Assembly: GCF_019956555.1 (NCBI RefSeq)
Contig: NZ_JAHBDQ010000033.1
Coordinates: 186,001 to 250,000 of the forward strand
Reading direction: 5' to 3'
Length of the DNA stretch: 64,000 nt
Source: Pseudomonas sp. A-RE-19
GTDB lineage: Bacteria; Pseudomonadota; Gammaproteobacteria; Pseudomonadales; Pseudomonadaceae
The notes below the pieces were generated by a model that was given only the letters and a program-made list of their open reading frames with translations, searched no databases and was not told the DNA's origin. Position numbers and translations under genes: made by a program. This document shows positions 1-9,382 of this stretch, in pieces (within the stretch, counting starts at the first letter, position 1; every line of letters starts with the position of its first letter).

Positions 1-82
1 CGTCGACATACAGCGTATGGGTTTTATCGACGGCCAGATCGTGCCGGGCGTGGGGTTTGATCTGCGGGTACAAAGTCTGCAT
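1..82 (-). CDS. pip: Proline iminopeptidase, N-terminal fragment cut by window edge
   Basis: Only the first 27 codons are present; the gene runs off the left edge. The fragment begins MQTLYPQIKP and continues HARHDLAVD...LYVD, which I recognise as the N-terminus of the S33 prolyl aminopeptidases, cytoplasmic serine hydrolases that remove N-terminal proline. A GGAG sequence lies 7 bases before the ATG and supports the start. The catalytic serine hydrolase motifs lie outside the window, so the call rests on the N-terminal match alone. Confidence 0.75.
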   Translation of the reverse strand, partial: MQTLYPQIKPHARHDLAVDKTHTLYVD

Positions 83-198
83 TGCGCGCTCCGTAAGGGG
101 TTCGATGTCATCCCTGTAGGGACTTCTATTATTCTGCCGTCCGGCATCATAAACCCGAATGACTTCAATGAGCATGCCCCTTGCAGCGTCAGCGTTTG

Positions 199-1119
199 TC
201 AGCCCGTTTTCTGCGCCAAATAGCCGAGCAGGGTTTCATAGAGTCGGTCGACCTCGGCGACCTGCCCCCGGGCCCGCAAACAACCGTGAACCAACCCCTC
301 GCCGTAGTAAAGCATTGCGCTTACGCCTGCGGCGTTGAGTCGCTCGGCGTAAAGCACGCCGTCATCGCGCAGCGGGTCGAATTGCGCCACGGCGATCAAC
401 GCCGGTGGCAGACCGCTGAAATAGTCGGCGAGCAAGGGCATCGCATAGGCACCCGGTTGTCGGGTTCCGCCTAAATACAACGCGTGATAACAATCCAGAT
501 CGCTGCTGCTGAGCAATGGCGCATCGGCGCATTCGCTGCGCGACGGCAATCGGTGATCGCCGCCCAGCCCCGGATAGATCAGAACCTGCGCACAGGGCAT
601 TGGCTCGCCGGCATCGCGCAAGGCGAGGCACAACGCAGCGGCGAGGTTGCCGCCAGCGCTGTCCCCTGCCACCAGCGTCCGCGCCGGATCAAGCTGAAAC
701 GGTCCTGTGCGCAGCGCACGCCAGACACTCAGGCAGTCCTTGAACGCCGCCGGAAACGGGTGCTCCGGTGCCAGCCGATAATCAATGGCGATCACCAACG
801 CGCCAAGCACCGACGCCAGTTCGGCGCAGATAAAGGCGTGGGAATCCAGATCCCCCACCACCCAACCGCCGCCGTGCAGATACACAATGCACGGCCAACC
901 GTTGGTCGGCGGTGGAACCGAGGGTTGCCAGGCGCGCACCGCCACGCCCGCCAACTTGAGATCGATCACCTCAAGCCCTGCGGGACACGGCGGGGTAAAC
1001 GCCCGGCACATCTCGCTGTAGGCCAGACGCAAACCGGGGAGGCTGCTGTCGGTGCTGTTGAAGCTGAGGGTTTTCTCGACGAAAGCCGCCATCTGTTCAG
1101 AGAGTGGATAAGAAGCCAT
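199..1119 (-). CDS. Alpha/beta hydrolase, hormone-sensitive-lipase-type esterase
   Basis: A 306-residue alpha/beta-hydrolase-3 family protein. It has the oxyanion-hole motif HGGGWVVGD, the nucleophile elbow GDSAGGN (catalytic Ser), and near the C-terminus a DPLRDDG segment and a VHG segment that supply the probable Asp and His. This is the HSL-type carboxylesterase layout; the natural substrate cannot be read from sequence. No signal peptide is seen, so it is probably cytoplasmic. I chose the ATG at 1119; an upstream in-frame TTG at 1137 is possible, but neither has a clear Shine-Dalgarno sequence. It lies in the same direction as the hut genes but is separated from the next gene by a REP pair, so it is probably not part of that operon. 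Confidence 0.85.
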   Translation of the reverse strand: MASYPLSEQMAAFVEKTLSFNSTDSSLPGLRLAYSEMCRAFTPPCPAGLEVIDLKLAGVAVRAWQPSVPPPTNGWPCIVYLHGGGWVVGDLDSHAFICAELASVLGALVIAIDYRLAPEHPFPAAFKDCLSVWRALRTGPFQLDPARTLVAGDSAGGNLAAALCLALRDAGEPMPCAQVLIYPGLGGDHRLPSRSECADAPLLSSSDLDCYHALYLGGTRQPGAYAMPLLADYFSGLPPALIAVAQFDPLRDDGVLYAERLNAAGVSAMLYYGEGLVHGCLRARGQVAEVDRLYETLLGYLAQKTG

Positions 1120-1171
1120 GTGTCTGCAGCCAGTCAAATAGAGGAAGTCAAAAAAACTGAACGACGCAGAA

Positions 1172-1265
1172 CCTGTGGGAGCGTGGCTTGCCCGCGAAGA
1201 ATGCGCCGCGGTTTTTCAGGTATTACGCGTCATCGTTCTTCGCGGGCAAGCCACGCTCCCACAGG
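1172..1265. repeat. REPIN, inverted REP pair (GTGGGAGCGTGGCTTGCCCGCG type)
   Basis: Two copies of the core CTGTGGGAGCGTGGCTTGCC in opposite orientation enclose about 40 bases. The enclosed part is nearly identical, in reverse orientation, to that of the element at 39584-39675, so the whole unit rather than a single REP appears to have been copied. Confidence 0.9.
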
Positions 1266-1304
1266 TCTTGCGTCTTCCTCGCCACGGTGGTCCCGCTCGA
1301 CCAG

Positions 1305-2252
1305 TCAGTTTTTCAAACTGGCCTGAACGGTTGCCACACCCTCCTTCCCATCAAAACTGCTGACACCCGCCAGCCAACGCTGAAGATCTTCAGAATGCTC
1401 GCGCAGCCATTGCCTGGCGACATCCTGCGGCGTCTTGCGCTCCATGATCGGCACCATCAACTGGCTTTCCTGAGCCGCGGTAAAGGTCAGGTTTTCCAGC
1501 AGTCGGTTCACGTTCGGGCAACGCTCGGCATAGTCCGGCGCGGTCACGGTGGAAACGGTCGCCGCGCCTTCGTTCGGGCCATAGACGTCTTCGCTGCCGG
1601 TCAGGTAGGCGATGTGCATGTTGATGTTCATCGGATGCGGGGTCCAGCCGACGAACACCACGAACTCCTTGTGATTGACCGCCCGTTGCACGGCAGCGAG
1701 CATTCCGGCCTCACCAGACTCGATCAGCTTGAAGTCCTTCAAGCCAAAGCGGTTGGTCTCGATCATGGTTTTGATGGTGGTGTTGGCGCCGCTGCCCGGC
1801 TCGATGCCGTAGATCTTGCCGCCGAGCTGATCCTTGAATCTGGCGATGTCGGCGAAGGTTTTAAGGCCCGCCGCCGCAACATAGTCAGGCACGGCAAGGG
1901 TCGCCTGAGCATCCGAGAGGCTCGGTTTGTCCATGACCTTCACTTGATTGGCGGTCACGAACGGGGCGATGTTCTTGTCCATCGCCGGTTTCCAGTAACC
2001 GAGGAAGATATCGAGACGTTTGTCGCGGATGCCGGCGAAGATGATTTGCTGCACGGCGCTGGTTTGCTTGCTTTCGTAGCCGAGGCCGTTGAGCAACACA
2101 TCAGCCATGCCGCTGGTGGCGATGACGTCGGTCCAGTTGACCACGCCCATGCGCACGGTTTTGCAGGATGGGTCGTCACTGGCCAGGACGCTGGTGCTCA
2201 GAAGAGCAGTGCCGCAGAGGATTGAGAGACAGCGGGTAAACAGTCTTTTCAT
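1305..2252 (-). CDS. Periplasmic quaternary-amine (choline/carnitine-type) ABC substrate-binding protein
   Basis: This is a 315-residue binding protein of the OpuAC/ChoX family. The ATG at 2252 puts a signal peptide (MKRLFTRCLSILCGTALLS..., cleavage near SVLA-SDD) at the N-terminus; an upstream ATG at 2301-2303 would hide it. The aromatic residues that form the choline cage in ChoX have counterparts here: Trp40 (VNWTD), Trp87 (GYWKP), Tyr124 (VPDYV) and Trp203 (VGWTPHP). This suggests choline, carnitine or a related betaine as ligand. No permease or ATPase gene adjoins it, so it would have to share a transporter core. The hut-encoded HutW-HutV pair belongs to the same ABC subfamily and is one candidate. 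Its place after hutG, across a REPIN, leaves co-transcription doubtful. Confidence 0.85.
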   Translation of the reverse strand: MKRLFTRCLSILCGTALLSTSVLASDDPSCKTVRMGVVNWTDVIATSGMADVLLNGLGYESKQTSAVQQIIFAGIRDKRLDIFLGYWKPAMDKNIAPFVTANQVKVMDKPSLSDAQATLAVPDYVAAAGLKTFADIARFKDQLGGKIYGIEPGSGANTTIKTMIETNRFGLKDFKLIESGEAGMLAAVQRAVNHKEFVVFVGWTPHPMNINMHIAYLTGSEDVYGPNEGAATVSTVTAPDYAERCPNVNRLLENLTFTAAQESQLMVPIMERKTPQDVARQWLREHSEDLQRWLAGVSSFDGKEGVATVQASLKN

Positions 2253-2410
2253 CGGGAGAGTCTCGTGCGGCAGATTATTGTGAGGGTCGGTGTCTTCATG
2301 CACCGTGCCCCGAACATTACGCAGCGTCGAGAGGGTAAAAGCGAACTGTGGCGACCGTGTTTTGCACGGTGGCGACAGTTCCGGAAGGTATCGAGAAGAA
2401 CCCCGAACCG

Positions 2411-2496
2411 TGGGAGCGAGCCTGCTCGCGATTGCGGTGTAACAGTCAACATAGATATTGAATGTTATGACCTCATCGCGAGCAGGCTCGCTCCCA
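2411..2496. repeat. REPIN, inverted REP pair (GAGCCTGCTCGCGA type)
   Basis: Inverted copies of TGGGAGCGAGCCTGCTCGCG flank about 45 bases. The inner segment containing CAGTCAACATAGAT resembles the interiors of the elements at 47377 and 55215. It fills most of the gap between hutG and the choline-type binding protein gene. Confidence 0.9.
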
Positions 2497-2501
2497 CAGG
2501 G

Positions 2502-3305
2502 TTATGCGCTGTAGTGCTTTTCGCCCCACGCCAACAACCCTTGCAGCAACTCCCTGAGCACCACCTGCGTCGGTGCCGCCAGGTCCGGGCGATAACGGAA
2601 CGGCTCGAACTCTTCCATGTACGTGCACTGCCCCAACTCCAGTTGCACGGCATGGATGTTTTCGGCCGGGTTGCCGTAATGCCGGGTGATGTGCCCGCCC
2701 TTGAAGCGACCGTTCAGCACATGGCTGTAATCGAGGTGCTTCGCGCAGATCGCTTCCAGTTGAGTGGCCAACTGTGGATCGCAACTGGCGCCATTGAAGG
2801 TGCCGAGGTTGAAGTCCGGCAATTTGCCGTCGAACAGGTGCGGGATGATCGAGCGGATCGAGTGCGCATCGAACAGCAGCGCATAACCGAACTCAGCCTT
2901 CAATCGTGCCAGCTCCTCCTGCAAGGTGCGGTGGTACGGCGTCCAGATTTGCTCCAGATAAGTCGCTCGTTCCGCCGCGGACGGCTCCATGCCCTCACGG
3001 AACAACGGAATACCGTCGAACAGCGTCGCCGGATACAGACCGGTGGTGGCGCCGACATACAACGGCTTGTCGTCGGACGGCCGGTTCAGATCGATGACAA
3101 ACCGCGAGTACTCGGCCGCCAGGGTGCTGGCGCCCAGCTCGGCGGCGAATTCGTAAAGCCTTGGGATGTGCCAGTCGGTGTCCGGCAGGCTTTTCGCGTC
3201 GGGAATCAACCCGGCTTCGACCGCCGGGGTCAGGCGCAGGCCGGCGTGGGGCATGCTGATCAGCAGCGGCACACGGCCTTGTTTGAAGTTCAGAACCTTA
3301 TCCAC
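2502..3305 (-). CDS. hutG: N-formylglutamate deformylase (amidohydrolase)
   Basis: HutG hydrolyses N-formylglutamate to glutamate and formate, the last step of the five-step histidine route. The protein is 267 residues, the usual family length, when started at the GTG at 3305 (VDKVLNFKQ). That start is preceded by AGGAG with 7 bases of spacing, whereas the longer open frame begins inside hutI and has no such site. Family motifs include SMPHAGLRL near the N-terminus, DTDWH, and FDAHSIRS, which carry likely metal-binding His and Asp residues. It is the last gene of the leftward hut series, starting 10 bases after the hutI stop. Its presence with hutF shows the two-step FIGLU route rather than direct formiminoglutamase. 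Confidence 0.96.
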   Translation of the reverse strand: MDKVLNFKQGRVPLLISMPHAGLRLTPAVEAGLIPDAKSLPDTDWHIPRLYEFAAELGASTLAAEYSRFVIDLNRPSDDKPLYVGATTGLYPATLFDGIPLFREGMEPSAAERATYLEQIWTPYHRTLQEELARLKAEFGYALLFDAHSIRSIIPHLFDGKLPDFNLGTFNGASCDPQLATQLEAICAKHLDYSHVLNGRFKGGHITRHYGNPAENIHAVQLELGQCTYMEEFEPFRYRPDLAAPTQVVLRELLQGLLAWGEKHYSA

Positions 3306-3315
3306 AACTGCTCTC

Positions 3316-4521
3316 CTAAACGCTTGTTTCGACGCCGTGACGCACGACGCGTTTTTCCAGGTCGCCGCCCAGCCAGTACGACAGGTCGGCCGGTCGATCA
3401 ATCTGCCAGGCGACGAAGTCTGCGACTTTGCCGGCTTCCAGCGAACCGTGAGTCTCGGCCATGCCCAGTGCGGTGGCGGCGTGAATCGTCGCGCCAGCCA
3501 GGGCCTCTTCCGGGGTCATGCGGAAACAGGTGCAGGCCATGTTCAGCATCAGGCGCAACGACAACGCCGGCGAAGTGCCCGGGTTGAGGTCGCTGGCGAT
3601 GGCAATTTTTACGCCGTGTTTGCGCAAGGCTTCCATCGGCGGCAATTGGGTTTCCCGCAGGAAGTAGAACGCGCCAGGCAGCAACACCGCGACGGTGCCG
3701 GACTTGGCCATGGCGATGGCGTCGTCTTCGGTCATGAATTCCAGATGATCGGCGGACAGCGCGTGGTAGCGCGCCGCCAGACTCGAACCGTGCAGCGACG
3801 ACAATTGCTCGGCATGCAGCTTCACCGGCAAGCCGAGTTGCTGTGCGGTGATGAACACGCGCTCGACCTGCGCCGGCGAAAACGCCAGGTATTCGCAGAA
3901 AGCATCCACCGCATCCACCAGCCCTTCGGCGGCCAGGGCCGGGAGCATTTCGCTGCAGATGTGATCGATGTAGTCGTCGGCCCGATCCGCGTATTCCGGT
4001 GGCAAGGCATGAGCGGCCAGGCAGGTGCTGCGCACGCTGACCGGGAGCTCGACGCCGAGACGACGGATGACCCGCAGGATCTTGCGTTCACTGGCCAGGT
4101 CCAGGCCGTAGCCTGACTTCATCTCGACCGTGGTCACGCCGTCGCGCATCAGACTCTTCAGACGCTTGGCGGCACTGGCAAACAGCTCGTCTTCGCTGGC
4201 GGCGCGGGTGGCGCGCACGGTGCTGGCGATGCCACCGCCGCTTGCTGCGATTTGCGCGTAACTGACGCCTTGCAGACGTTGCTCGAACTCGCCGCTGCGG
4301 TTGCCGCCGAACACCGTATGGGTGTGGCAATCGATCAGGCCCGGAGTGACCCAGGCCCCATTCAAATCGTTGACAGCCGGGTACTCGCCCGCCGGCAGTT
4401 CGCCGCGCGGGCCAATCCACTCAATGTGCGCACCTGACGTCACGATGGCCGCATCCTCGATGATCGAGTAGACGCCTTGCGCCATGGTTGCGACGTGGCA
4501 GTGTTGCCAGAGAGTTTTCAT
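3316..4521 (-). CDS. hutI: Imidazolonepropionase
   Basis: HutI hydrolyses 4-imidazolone-5-propionate to N-formimino-L-glutamate in the cytoplasm. The 401-residue protein has the amidohydrolase metal motif [10 protein letters not shown] (His66, His68), the segments KLHAEQ and SADHLEF that hold further His ligands, and [10 protein letters not shown] near the C-terminus with the conserved Asp. Length is normal. GGAGG lies 6 bases before the ATG. It sits between hutT (17 bases upstream) and hutG (10 bases downstream), consistent with one transcript. Confidence 0.97.
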   Translation of the reverse strand: MKTLWQHCHVATMAQGVYSIIEDAAIVTSGAHIEWIGPRGELPAGEYPAVNDLNGAWVTPGLIDCHTHTVFGGNRSGEFEQRLQGVSYAQIAASGGGIASTVRATRAASEDELFASAAKRLKSLMRDGVTTVEMKSGYGLDLASERKILRVIRRLGVELPVSVRSTCLAAHALPPEYADRADDYIDHICSEMLPALAAEGLVDAVDAFCEYLAFSPAQVERVFITAQQLGLPVKLHAEQLSSLHGSSLAARYHALSADHLEFMTEDDAIAMAKSGTVAVLLPGAFYFLRETQLPPMEALRKHGVKIAIASDLNPGTSPALSLRLMLNMACTCFRMTPEEALAGATIHAATALGMAETHGSLEAGKVADFVAWQIDRPADLSYWLGGDLEKRVVRHGVETSV

Positions 4522-4538
4522 CCGTGGCCTCCGTTAGG

Positions 4539-5948
4539 TTATCGATGAGAAAAAGAAGGTTCCCGCTCCACCGGTACTGCCTTGCCCGCCGCCGGTTTCA
4601 CCCACGTCAGGTAGGCCAGCACCAGCAATACAATCCAGACCACACCGACGATCAGGGCCGCCTGGGTGTCCGGGAAATAGCCCAGCACGCCAAAGATGAA
4701 CAGCATGAAGGCAATCGCCGCCATCGGTGCATAGGGCCAGAACGGCACCGGGAATTTCAGTTGGGCGACCTGTTCGCGGCTCATGGAACGACGCATGGCC
4801 ACTTGGGTGAACAAGATCATCAACCAGACCCACACCGTCGCAAAGGTGGCGATGGAGGCGATCAACAGAAAGACGTTTTCCGGAATCAGGTAGTTCAGCA
4901 GCACGCCCAGCAACAGCGCGGCACTCATGACCACCACGGTCATCCATGGCACGCCATTGCGCGACAAGCGGGCAAAGCCTTTGGGTGCGTGCCCTTGCTG
5001 AGCCAACCCGTACATCATCCGGCCAGCGCCGAAGATGTCACTGTTGATGGCCGACACCGCCGCCGAGATCACCACGATATTGAGGATGGTCGCCGCCGAG
5101 CTGATACCCAGGTTGTCGAAAATCTGCACGAACGGGCTGCCCTGGCTACCGATCTGCTGCCACGGAAAGATCGACATCAGCACCAGCATCGTCAGCACGT
5201 AGAACAGCAAAATACGCAGCGGTACGGCATTGATCGCCCGGGGCAGCACATGCTGCGGGTCTTTGGCTTCACCGGCCGTCACGCCGATGATTTCAATGCC
5301 GCCAAACGCAAACATCACCACCGCAAACGAAGCGATCAGGCCGCCCACGCCGTTGGGCATGAAGCCGCCATGGCTCCAGAGATTACTGATGTCGGTCGCC
5401 TGGGCGCCGGGCGCGGTGCTGATGCCGAACAGCATGATGCCGAAGCCACCCAGGATCATCGCGACGATGGCCGCCACTTTGAGCAGCGACAGCCAGAACT
5501 CCATTTCACCGAAGACTTTGACGTTGCACAGGTTCAAGCCGCCGACCACCGAAACGATGCCCAGCACCCAGATCCAGCGGGCGACTTCCGGAAACCAGAA
5601 GCCCATGTAAATACCGAACGCGGTCACGTCGGCCATGCCGACGATGACCATTTCAAACGCGTAGGTCCAACCGAGGATGAAGCCCGCCATCGGCCCCAGA
5701 TAGGTGCTGGCGTACTGGCCGAATGAGCCGGCCACCGGGTTATGCACCGCCATCTCGCCGAGGGCGCGCATGACCATGAACACCGCCGCGCCACCAATCA
5801 GATAAGCGAGCAGGACCGCCGGGCCGGCCATTTGAATGGCCGAGGCAGAACCGTAAAAAAGCCCGGTGCCGATCGCCGACCCCAGCGCCATGAAGCGAAT
5901 ATGTCGGGCAGAGAGCCCGCGTTTCAAACCTTTTGCTGGCTGTTGCAT
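4539..5948 (-). CDS. hutT: Histidine permease, APC superfamily (HutT)
   Basis: A 469-residue inner-membrane amino-acid permease with about twelve hydrophobic segments. The N-terminal [16 protein letters not shown] signature is the glycine-rich first helix of the amino acid transporter (AAT/ProY) group of the APC superfamily. These are proton-coupled symporters. Location between the histidase gene and hutI identifies histidine as the likely substrate, matching HutT (HutTh) of other pseudomonads; the sequence alone would also fit proline or another amino acid. AAGGA lies 6 bases before the ATG. Confidence 0.9.
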   Translation of the reverse strand: MQQPAKGLKRGLSARHIRFMALGSAIGTGLFYGSASAIQMAGPAVLLAYLIGGAAVFMVMRALGEMAVHNPVAGSFGQYASTYLGPMAGFILGWTYAFEMVIVGMADVTAFGIYMGFWFPEVARWIWVLGIVSVVGGLNLCNVKVFGEMEFWLSLLKVAAIVAMILGGFGIMLFGISTAPGAQATDISNLWSHGGFMPNGVGGLIASFAVVMFAFGGIEIIGVTAGEAKDPQHVLPRAINAVPLRILLFYVLTMLVLMSIFPWQQIGSQGSPFVQIFDNLGISSAATILNIVVISAAVSAINSDIFGAGRMMYGLAQQGHAPKGFARLSRNGVPWMTVVVMSAALLLGVLLNYLIPENVFLLIASIATFATVWVWLMILFTQVAMRRSMSREQVAQLKFPVPFWPYAPMAAIAFMLFIFGVLGYFPDTQAALIVGVVWIVLLVLAYLTWVKPAAGKAVPVEREPSFSHR

Positions 5949-5987
5949 TTCTCGTCCTTAATTATTCTTATTCGACTCAAAATCGTA

Positions 5988-6060
5988 TCGCGAGCAGGCT
6001 CGCTCCCACAGGGGTTGTGTGAACACTGGAGATCCACTGTGGGAGCGGGCTTGCTCGCGA
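5988..6060. repeat. REP doublet, outward-facing arrangement
   Basis: Two REP cores, TCGCGAGCAGGCTCGCTCCC and its near reverse complement GGGAGCGGGCTTGCTCGCGA, lie in the opposite relative order to the REPINs at 1172 and 2411. It fills the gap between the histidase gene and hutT. Confidence 0.9.
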
Positions 6061-6068
6061 AGAGGCCA

Positions 6069-7601
6069 TTACAGGCTAGGCAGCAACTTCGCCGTAACCA
6101 GCTCATTCAGGCAACGCGTGGCCAACAGCTCACTTGCCGCGTTGATGTCCGGTGCAAAGAACCGGTCCTTCTCATAAAACGGCACTTCAGCGCGCAGGAT
6201 GGCGCGAGCCTTTTCCAGTTTGGCCGAGGTTTTCAGGCCTTCACGCAGGTCCAGGCCCTGAGCCGCCGCCAACCATTCAACCGCCAGAACCCCACGCGTG
6301 TTCTCGGCCATTTCCCACAGACGCTTGCCCGCCGCCGGAGCCATGGAAACATGGTCTTCCTGGTTGGCCGACGTCGGCAGACTGTCCACCGAGTGCGGAT
6401 GAGACAGCGCCTTGTTCTCGCTGGCCAGGGCCGCCGCGGTCACTTGAGCGATCATGAAGCCGGAGTTCACGCCGCCATTGGCCACCAGGAACGGCGGCAG
6501 TTGCGACATGTGTTTGTCCATCATCAGCGAGATGCGGCGCTCGCTCAGGGAACCGATTTCGGCGATGGCCAGGGCCATGTTGTCGGCGGCCATGGCCACC
6601 GGTTCGGCGTGGAAGTTACCGCCGGAGATCACGTCACCTTCAGCGGCGAACACCAGCGGGTTGTCGGAGACAGCGTTGGCTTCGATCGCGAGTACTTCGG
6701 CGGCCTGACGGAACTGGGTCAGGCAGGCGCCCATGACTTGCGGCTGGCAGCGCAGGGAGTACGGGTCCTGGACCTTTTCGCAGTTCTGGTGCGAGTCGGA
6801 CACTTCGCTACGCTCGCCCAGCAGATCGCGGTAAGCGGCAGCGGCGTCGATCTGGCCTTTCTGACCGCGCGCGGCGTGGATCCGCGCGTCGAATGGCGAG
6901 CGCGAGCCCAGTACGGCTTCAACAGTCATACCACCAATGGCCAGGGCACCAGCAAACAGGTCTTCGCCTTCGAACAAACCGCGCAATGCATAAGCGGTAG
7001 AAACCTGAGTGCCGTTGAGCAGCGCCAGACCTTCTTTGGCAGCCAGGGTCAACGGGGTCAGACCGGCGATTTTCAGCGCTTCGGTTGCTTGCATCCACTC
7101 GCCTTTGTAGCGAGCTTTACCTTCGCCCAGCAGCACCAGGGACATATGGGCCAGAGGCGCCAGGTCACCGGATGCACCCACCGAACCTTTCAATGGAATG
7201 TGCGGGTAAACCTCGGCGTTGATCAGGGCGATCAGTGCATCGATCACCACGCGACGAATGCCGGAGAAACCACGGCTCAGGCTGTTGACCTTGAGCACCA
7301 TGACCAGTCGAACCAGCGCGTCGCTGATCGGCTCGCCGACACCGGCGGCGTGGGACAGAACGAGCGAGCGCTGCAGGTTTTCCAGGTCTTCGCTGGCGAT
7401 ACGGGTCGAAGCCAGCAGGCCGAAACCGGTGTTGATGCCGTAAGCCGTGCGGTTCTCGGCGAGGATCTGTTCCACGCAGGCAACGCTGGCTTCGATCTGG
7501 CTCGAGGCGCTGTTGTCGAGGGTGATTTTGACCGGTTGCTGATAAACATCACGCAGTTGGGCAAGGCTCAGTTGGCCGGGAATCAGGTTAAGCGCAGTCA
7601 T
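6069..7601 (-). CDS. hutH: Histidine ammonia-lyase (histidase), MIO-competent copy
   Basis: Histidase removes ammonia from L-histidine to give trans-urocanate. Started at the ATG at 7601, with AAGGAG 6 bases upstream, the protein is 510 residues, the normal family length; the longer frame adds an unrelated N-terminus. It contains [12 protein letters not shown], whose Ala143-Ser144-Gly145 cyclise to the MIO electrophile. The catalytic Tyr54 (AYGINTGFG), the SHAAG histidine, LLNGTQ, QDPYSLR and QEDHVSM are all present. This is the copy expected to do the chemistry. It follows the MIO-lacking paralogue by about 120 bases and precedes hutT across a REP doublet. Confidence 0.97.
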   Translation of the reverse strand: MTALNLIPGQLSLAQLRDVYQQPVKITLDNSASSQIEASVACVEQILAENRTAYGINTGFGLLASTRIASEDLENLQRSLVLSHAAGVGEPISDALVRLVMVLKVNSLSRGFSGIRRVVIDALIALINAEVYPHIPLKGSVGASGDLAPLAHMSLVLLGEGKARYKGEWMQATEALKIAGLTPLTLAAKEGLALLNGTQVSTAYALRGLFEGEDLFAGALAIGGMTVEAVLGSRSPFDARIHAARGQKGQIDAAAAYRDLLGERSEVSDSHQNCEKVQDPYSLRCQPQVMGACLTQFRQAAEVLAIEANAVSDNPLVFAAEGDVISGGNFHAEPVAMAADNMALAIAEIGSLSERRISLMMDKHMSQLPPFLVANGGVNSGFMIAQVTAAALASENKALSHPHSVDSLPTSANQEDHVSMAPAAGKRLWEMAENTRGVLAVEWLAAAQGLDLREGLKTSAKLEKARAILRAEVPFYEKDRFFAPDINAASELLATRCLNELVTAKLLPSL

Positions 7602-7718
7602 TTTGTGCTCCTTTTGAGAGTTTGTTGTTAACTCACCAGTCGCTCCGGAAATGTCCGTTGTCCGTCGCGTCAACCCTTTTGGGGAAGTCGCGCCTTGGCA
7701 CGCTGGTGTTTGTAGAAA

Positions 7719-9245
7719 TCAGTTCAGTTCTGGAAAAGCCTTGTGCAACAAAATCGGGTCTTTCAAAACACCGGCAGCGGCAGCAATGTCCGGTGCCAGC
7801 CAGCGGTCCTGGTCGTAGGCCGGAACCCGCTCACGCAGCAGACGCCATGCGGCATCGGTGCCCGCGCCAAAGCGTTGCTCTTTGAGGAATTCAAAAGCCT
7901 GGGATGCCAGCAAATATTCAATCGCGAGAATCTGCGTGCAGTTTTCCAATGCGCGATGCAGCTTCAGCGCCGCGTTGGTGCCCATGCTCAAGTGGTCTTC
8001 CTGCAAGCCCGAGGTGACGTAGTTGTCGAGCACCGCCGGTTGCGCCAATTGACGGTTTTCCGCACACAGGGATGCGGCGACGTACTGGACGATCATCATC
8101 CCGGAATTCACCCCGGGGTTGGCCACCAGAAACGCCGGCAGACCGCTGACGTGCGGGTTGATCAAACGATCCAGGCGACGCTCGGCGATGGAACCGATTT
8201 CTGCCATGGCGATGGCGAGCAAGTCAGCGGCCAACGCAACCGATTGGCCGTGGGGGTTGGCCTGGGACACGACGCGGTAGTTGTCCGGCGTGCCCAGCAG
8301 CATCGGGTTGTCGGTGACAGCGTTGAGTTCGGTTTCGATCTGCTTTTTCGCGTGCTCAAGCTGATCGCGAGCCGCACCGTGAACTTGCGGGATCGAGCGG
8401 ATGCTCAACGCATCCTGAGTGCGAATACCCTTGCTGCTGGCGATCACTTCGCTGCCATCGAGCAAGGCACGAAGGTTGATTCCCACCTGCTGCATGCCCG
8501 GATGGGGTTTAAGCGCGATGATCTCGGCGTCGAATGCCGCGATCTGGCCGCGCTGGGCTTCGAAGCTCATGGCACCGACCACGTCGGCCCACTGCACGAG
8601 TCGGGTTGCATCTGCGAGCGCCAGGCAGCTGAGGCCGGTCATGCATGGCGTGCCGTTGACCAGGCACAAGCCATCTTTAGCGCCCAGTTGCACCGGTTGC
8701 AGCCCCTCTTCGGCCAAGGCTTGCTGCGCAGAAACGATCTGCCCGCGATAGCTGACATTGCCGACACCCAACAGAGTGATTCCGATGTGGGCCATGTGGG
8801 TCAGGTAACCGACCGACCCCTGAGACGGCACTTGCGGGGTGATGCCGCGATTGAGTAGCGCCAGCAGGGCTTCGACCACGCGGCGATGAATGCCGGATTT
8901 GCCGTGGCTATAGTTGCGAATAGCGGCGCAGATGATTGCGCGGGTCTGTTCGTCGGCCAGTGGCGCGCCAACGCCACAGGCGTGACTGAGCAAGGTATTG
9001 CGCGACAATTGGCTGAGTTGTTCGTCCTGGAGCGAGACGTTGCACAAGGCGCCCAGGCCGGTGTTGACGCCATAGGCACGCTCGCCGCTGGCGACAATGC
9101 GCTGGACGATCGCCTGGGCATTCTCGATCCGCGCCCAGACCTGCGGTGACAGCTCAAGCTGTGCGCCATGGCGGGCGACGGCGACCACATCCTGCCAGCG
9201 CAACGGGGCGTCGGCGATAACGATTTTTTCAGCCTGGGACATCAT
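7719..9245 (-). CDS. Histidase-family paralogue lacking the MIO triad
   Basis: A 508-residue member of the aromatic amino acid lyase family, full length and open. It keeps Tyr58 (AYGVNTGLG), His88 (LLSHACG), Asn197 (LVNGTP), Gln277 and Arg283, and QEDHLSM. Where the neighbour has [15 protein letters not shown] it reads GSVGYLTHMAH: Ala-Ser-Gly and the following residues are gone, so no canonical MIO can form. The family tyrosine in QDPYSLR is also Leu280 here (QDALSIR). In P. fluorescens SBW25 two hutH copies are known in this position. By inference this one is not a conventional histidase and may act on another substrate, by another mechanism, or bind a ligand. It is placed between hutV and hutH in the operon. 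The first of two tandem ATG codons is given as start. Confidence 0.9.
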   Translation of the reverse strand: MMSQAEKIVIADAPLRWQDVVAVARHGAQLELSPQVWARIENAQAIVQRIVASGERAYGVNTGLGALCNVSLQDEQLSQLSRNTLLSHACGVGAPLADEQTRAIICAAIRNYSHGKSGIHRRVVEALLALLNRGITPQVPSQGSVGYLTHMAHIGITLLGVGNVSYRGQIVSAQQALAEEGLQPVQLGAKDGLCLVNGTPCMTGLSCLALADATRLVQWADVVGAMSFEAQRGQIAAFDAEIIALKPHPGMQQVGINLRALLDGSEVIASSKGIRTQDALSIRSIPQVHGAARDQLEHAKKQIETELNAVTDNPMLLGTPDNYRVVSQANPHGQSVALAADLLAIAMAEIGSIAERRLDRLINPHVSGLPAFLVANPGVNSGMMIVQYVAASLCAENRQLAQPAVLDNYVTSGLQEDHLSMGTNAALKLHRALENCTQILAIEYLLASQAFEFLKEQRFGAGTDAAWRLLRERVPAYDQDRWLAPDIAAAAGVLKDPILLHKAFPELN

Positions 9246-9293
9246 GAACCTCGTGCGTACAACCTGAATATTGATGCTGCTTTACCGACGCTA

Positions 9294-9354
9294 TCGCGAG
9301 CAGGCTCGCTCCCACATTGGAATGCGCCCCCTGTGGGAGCGAGCCTGCTCGCGA
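9294..9354. repeat. REP doublet, outward-facing arrangement
   Basis: TCGCGAGCAGGCTCGCTCCC and its reverse complement lie 20 bases apart in the gap between hutV and the MIO-lacking lyase gene. Confidence 0.9.
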
Positions 9355-9382
9355 TGAGGCCGGCAACGTCACCGCAAATTTC

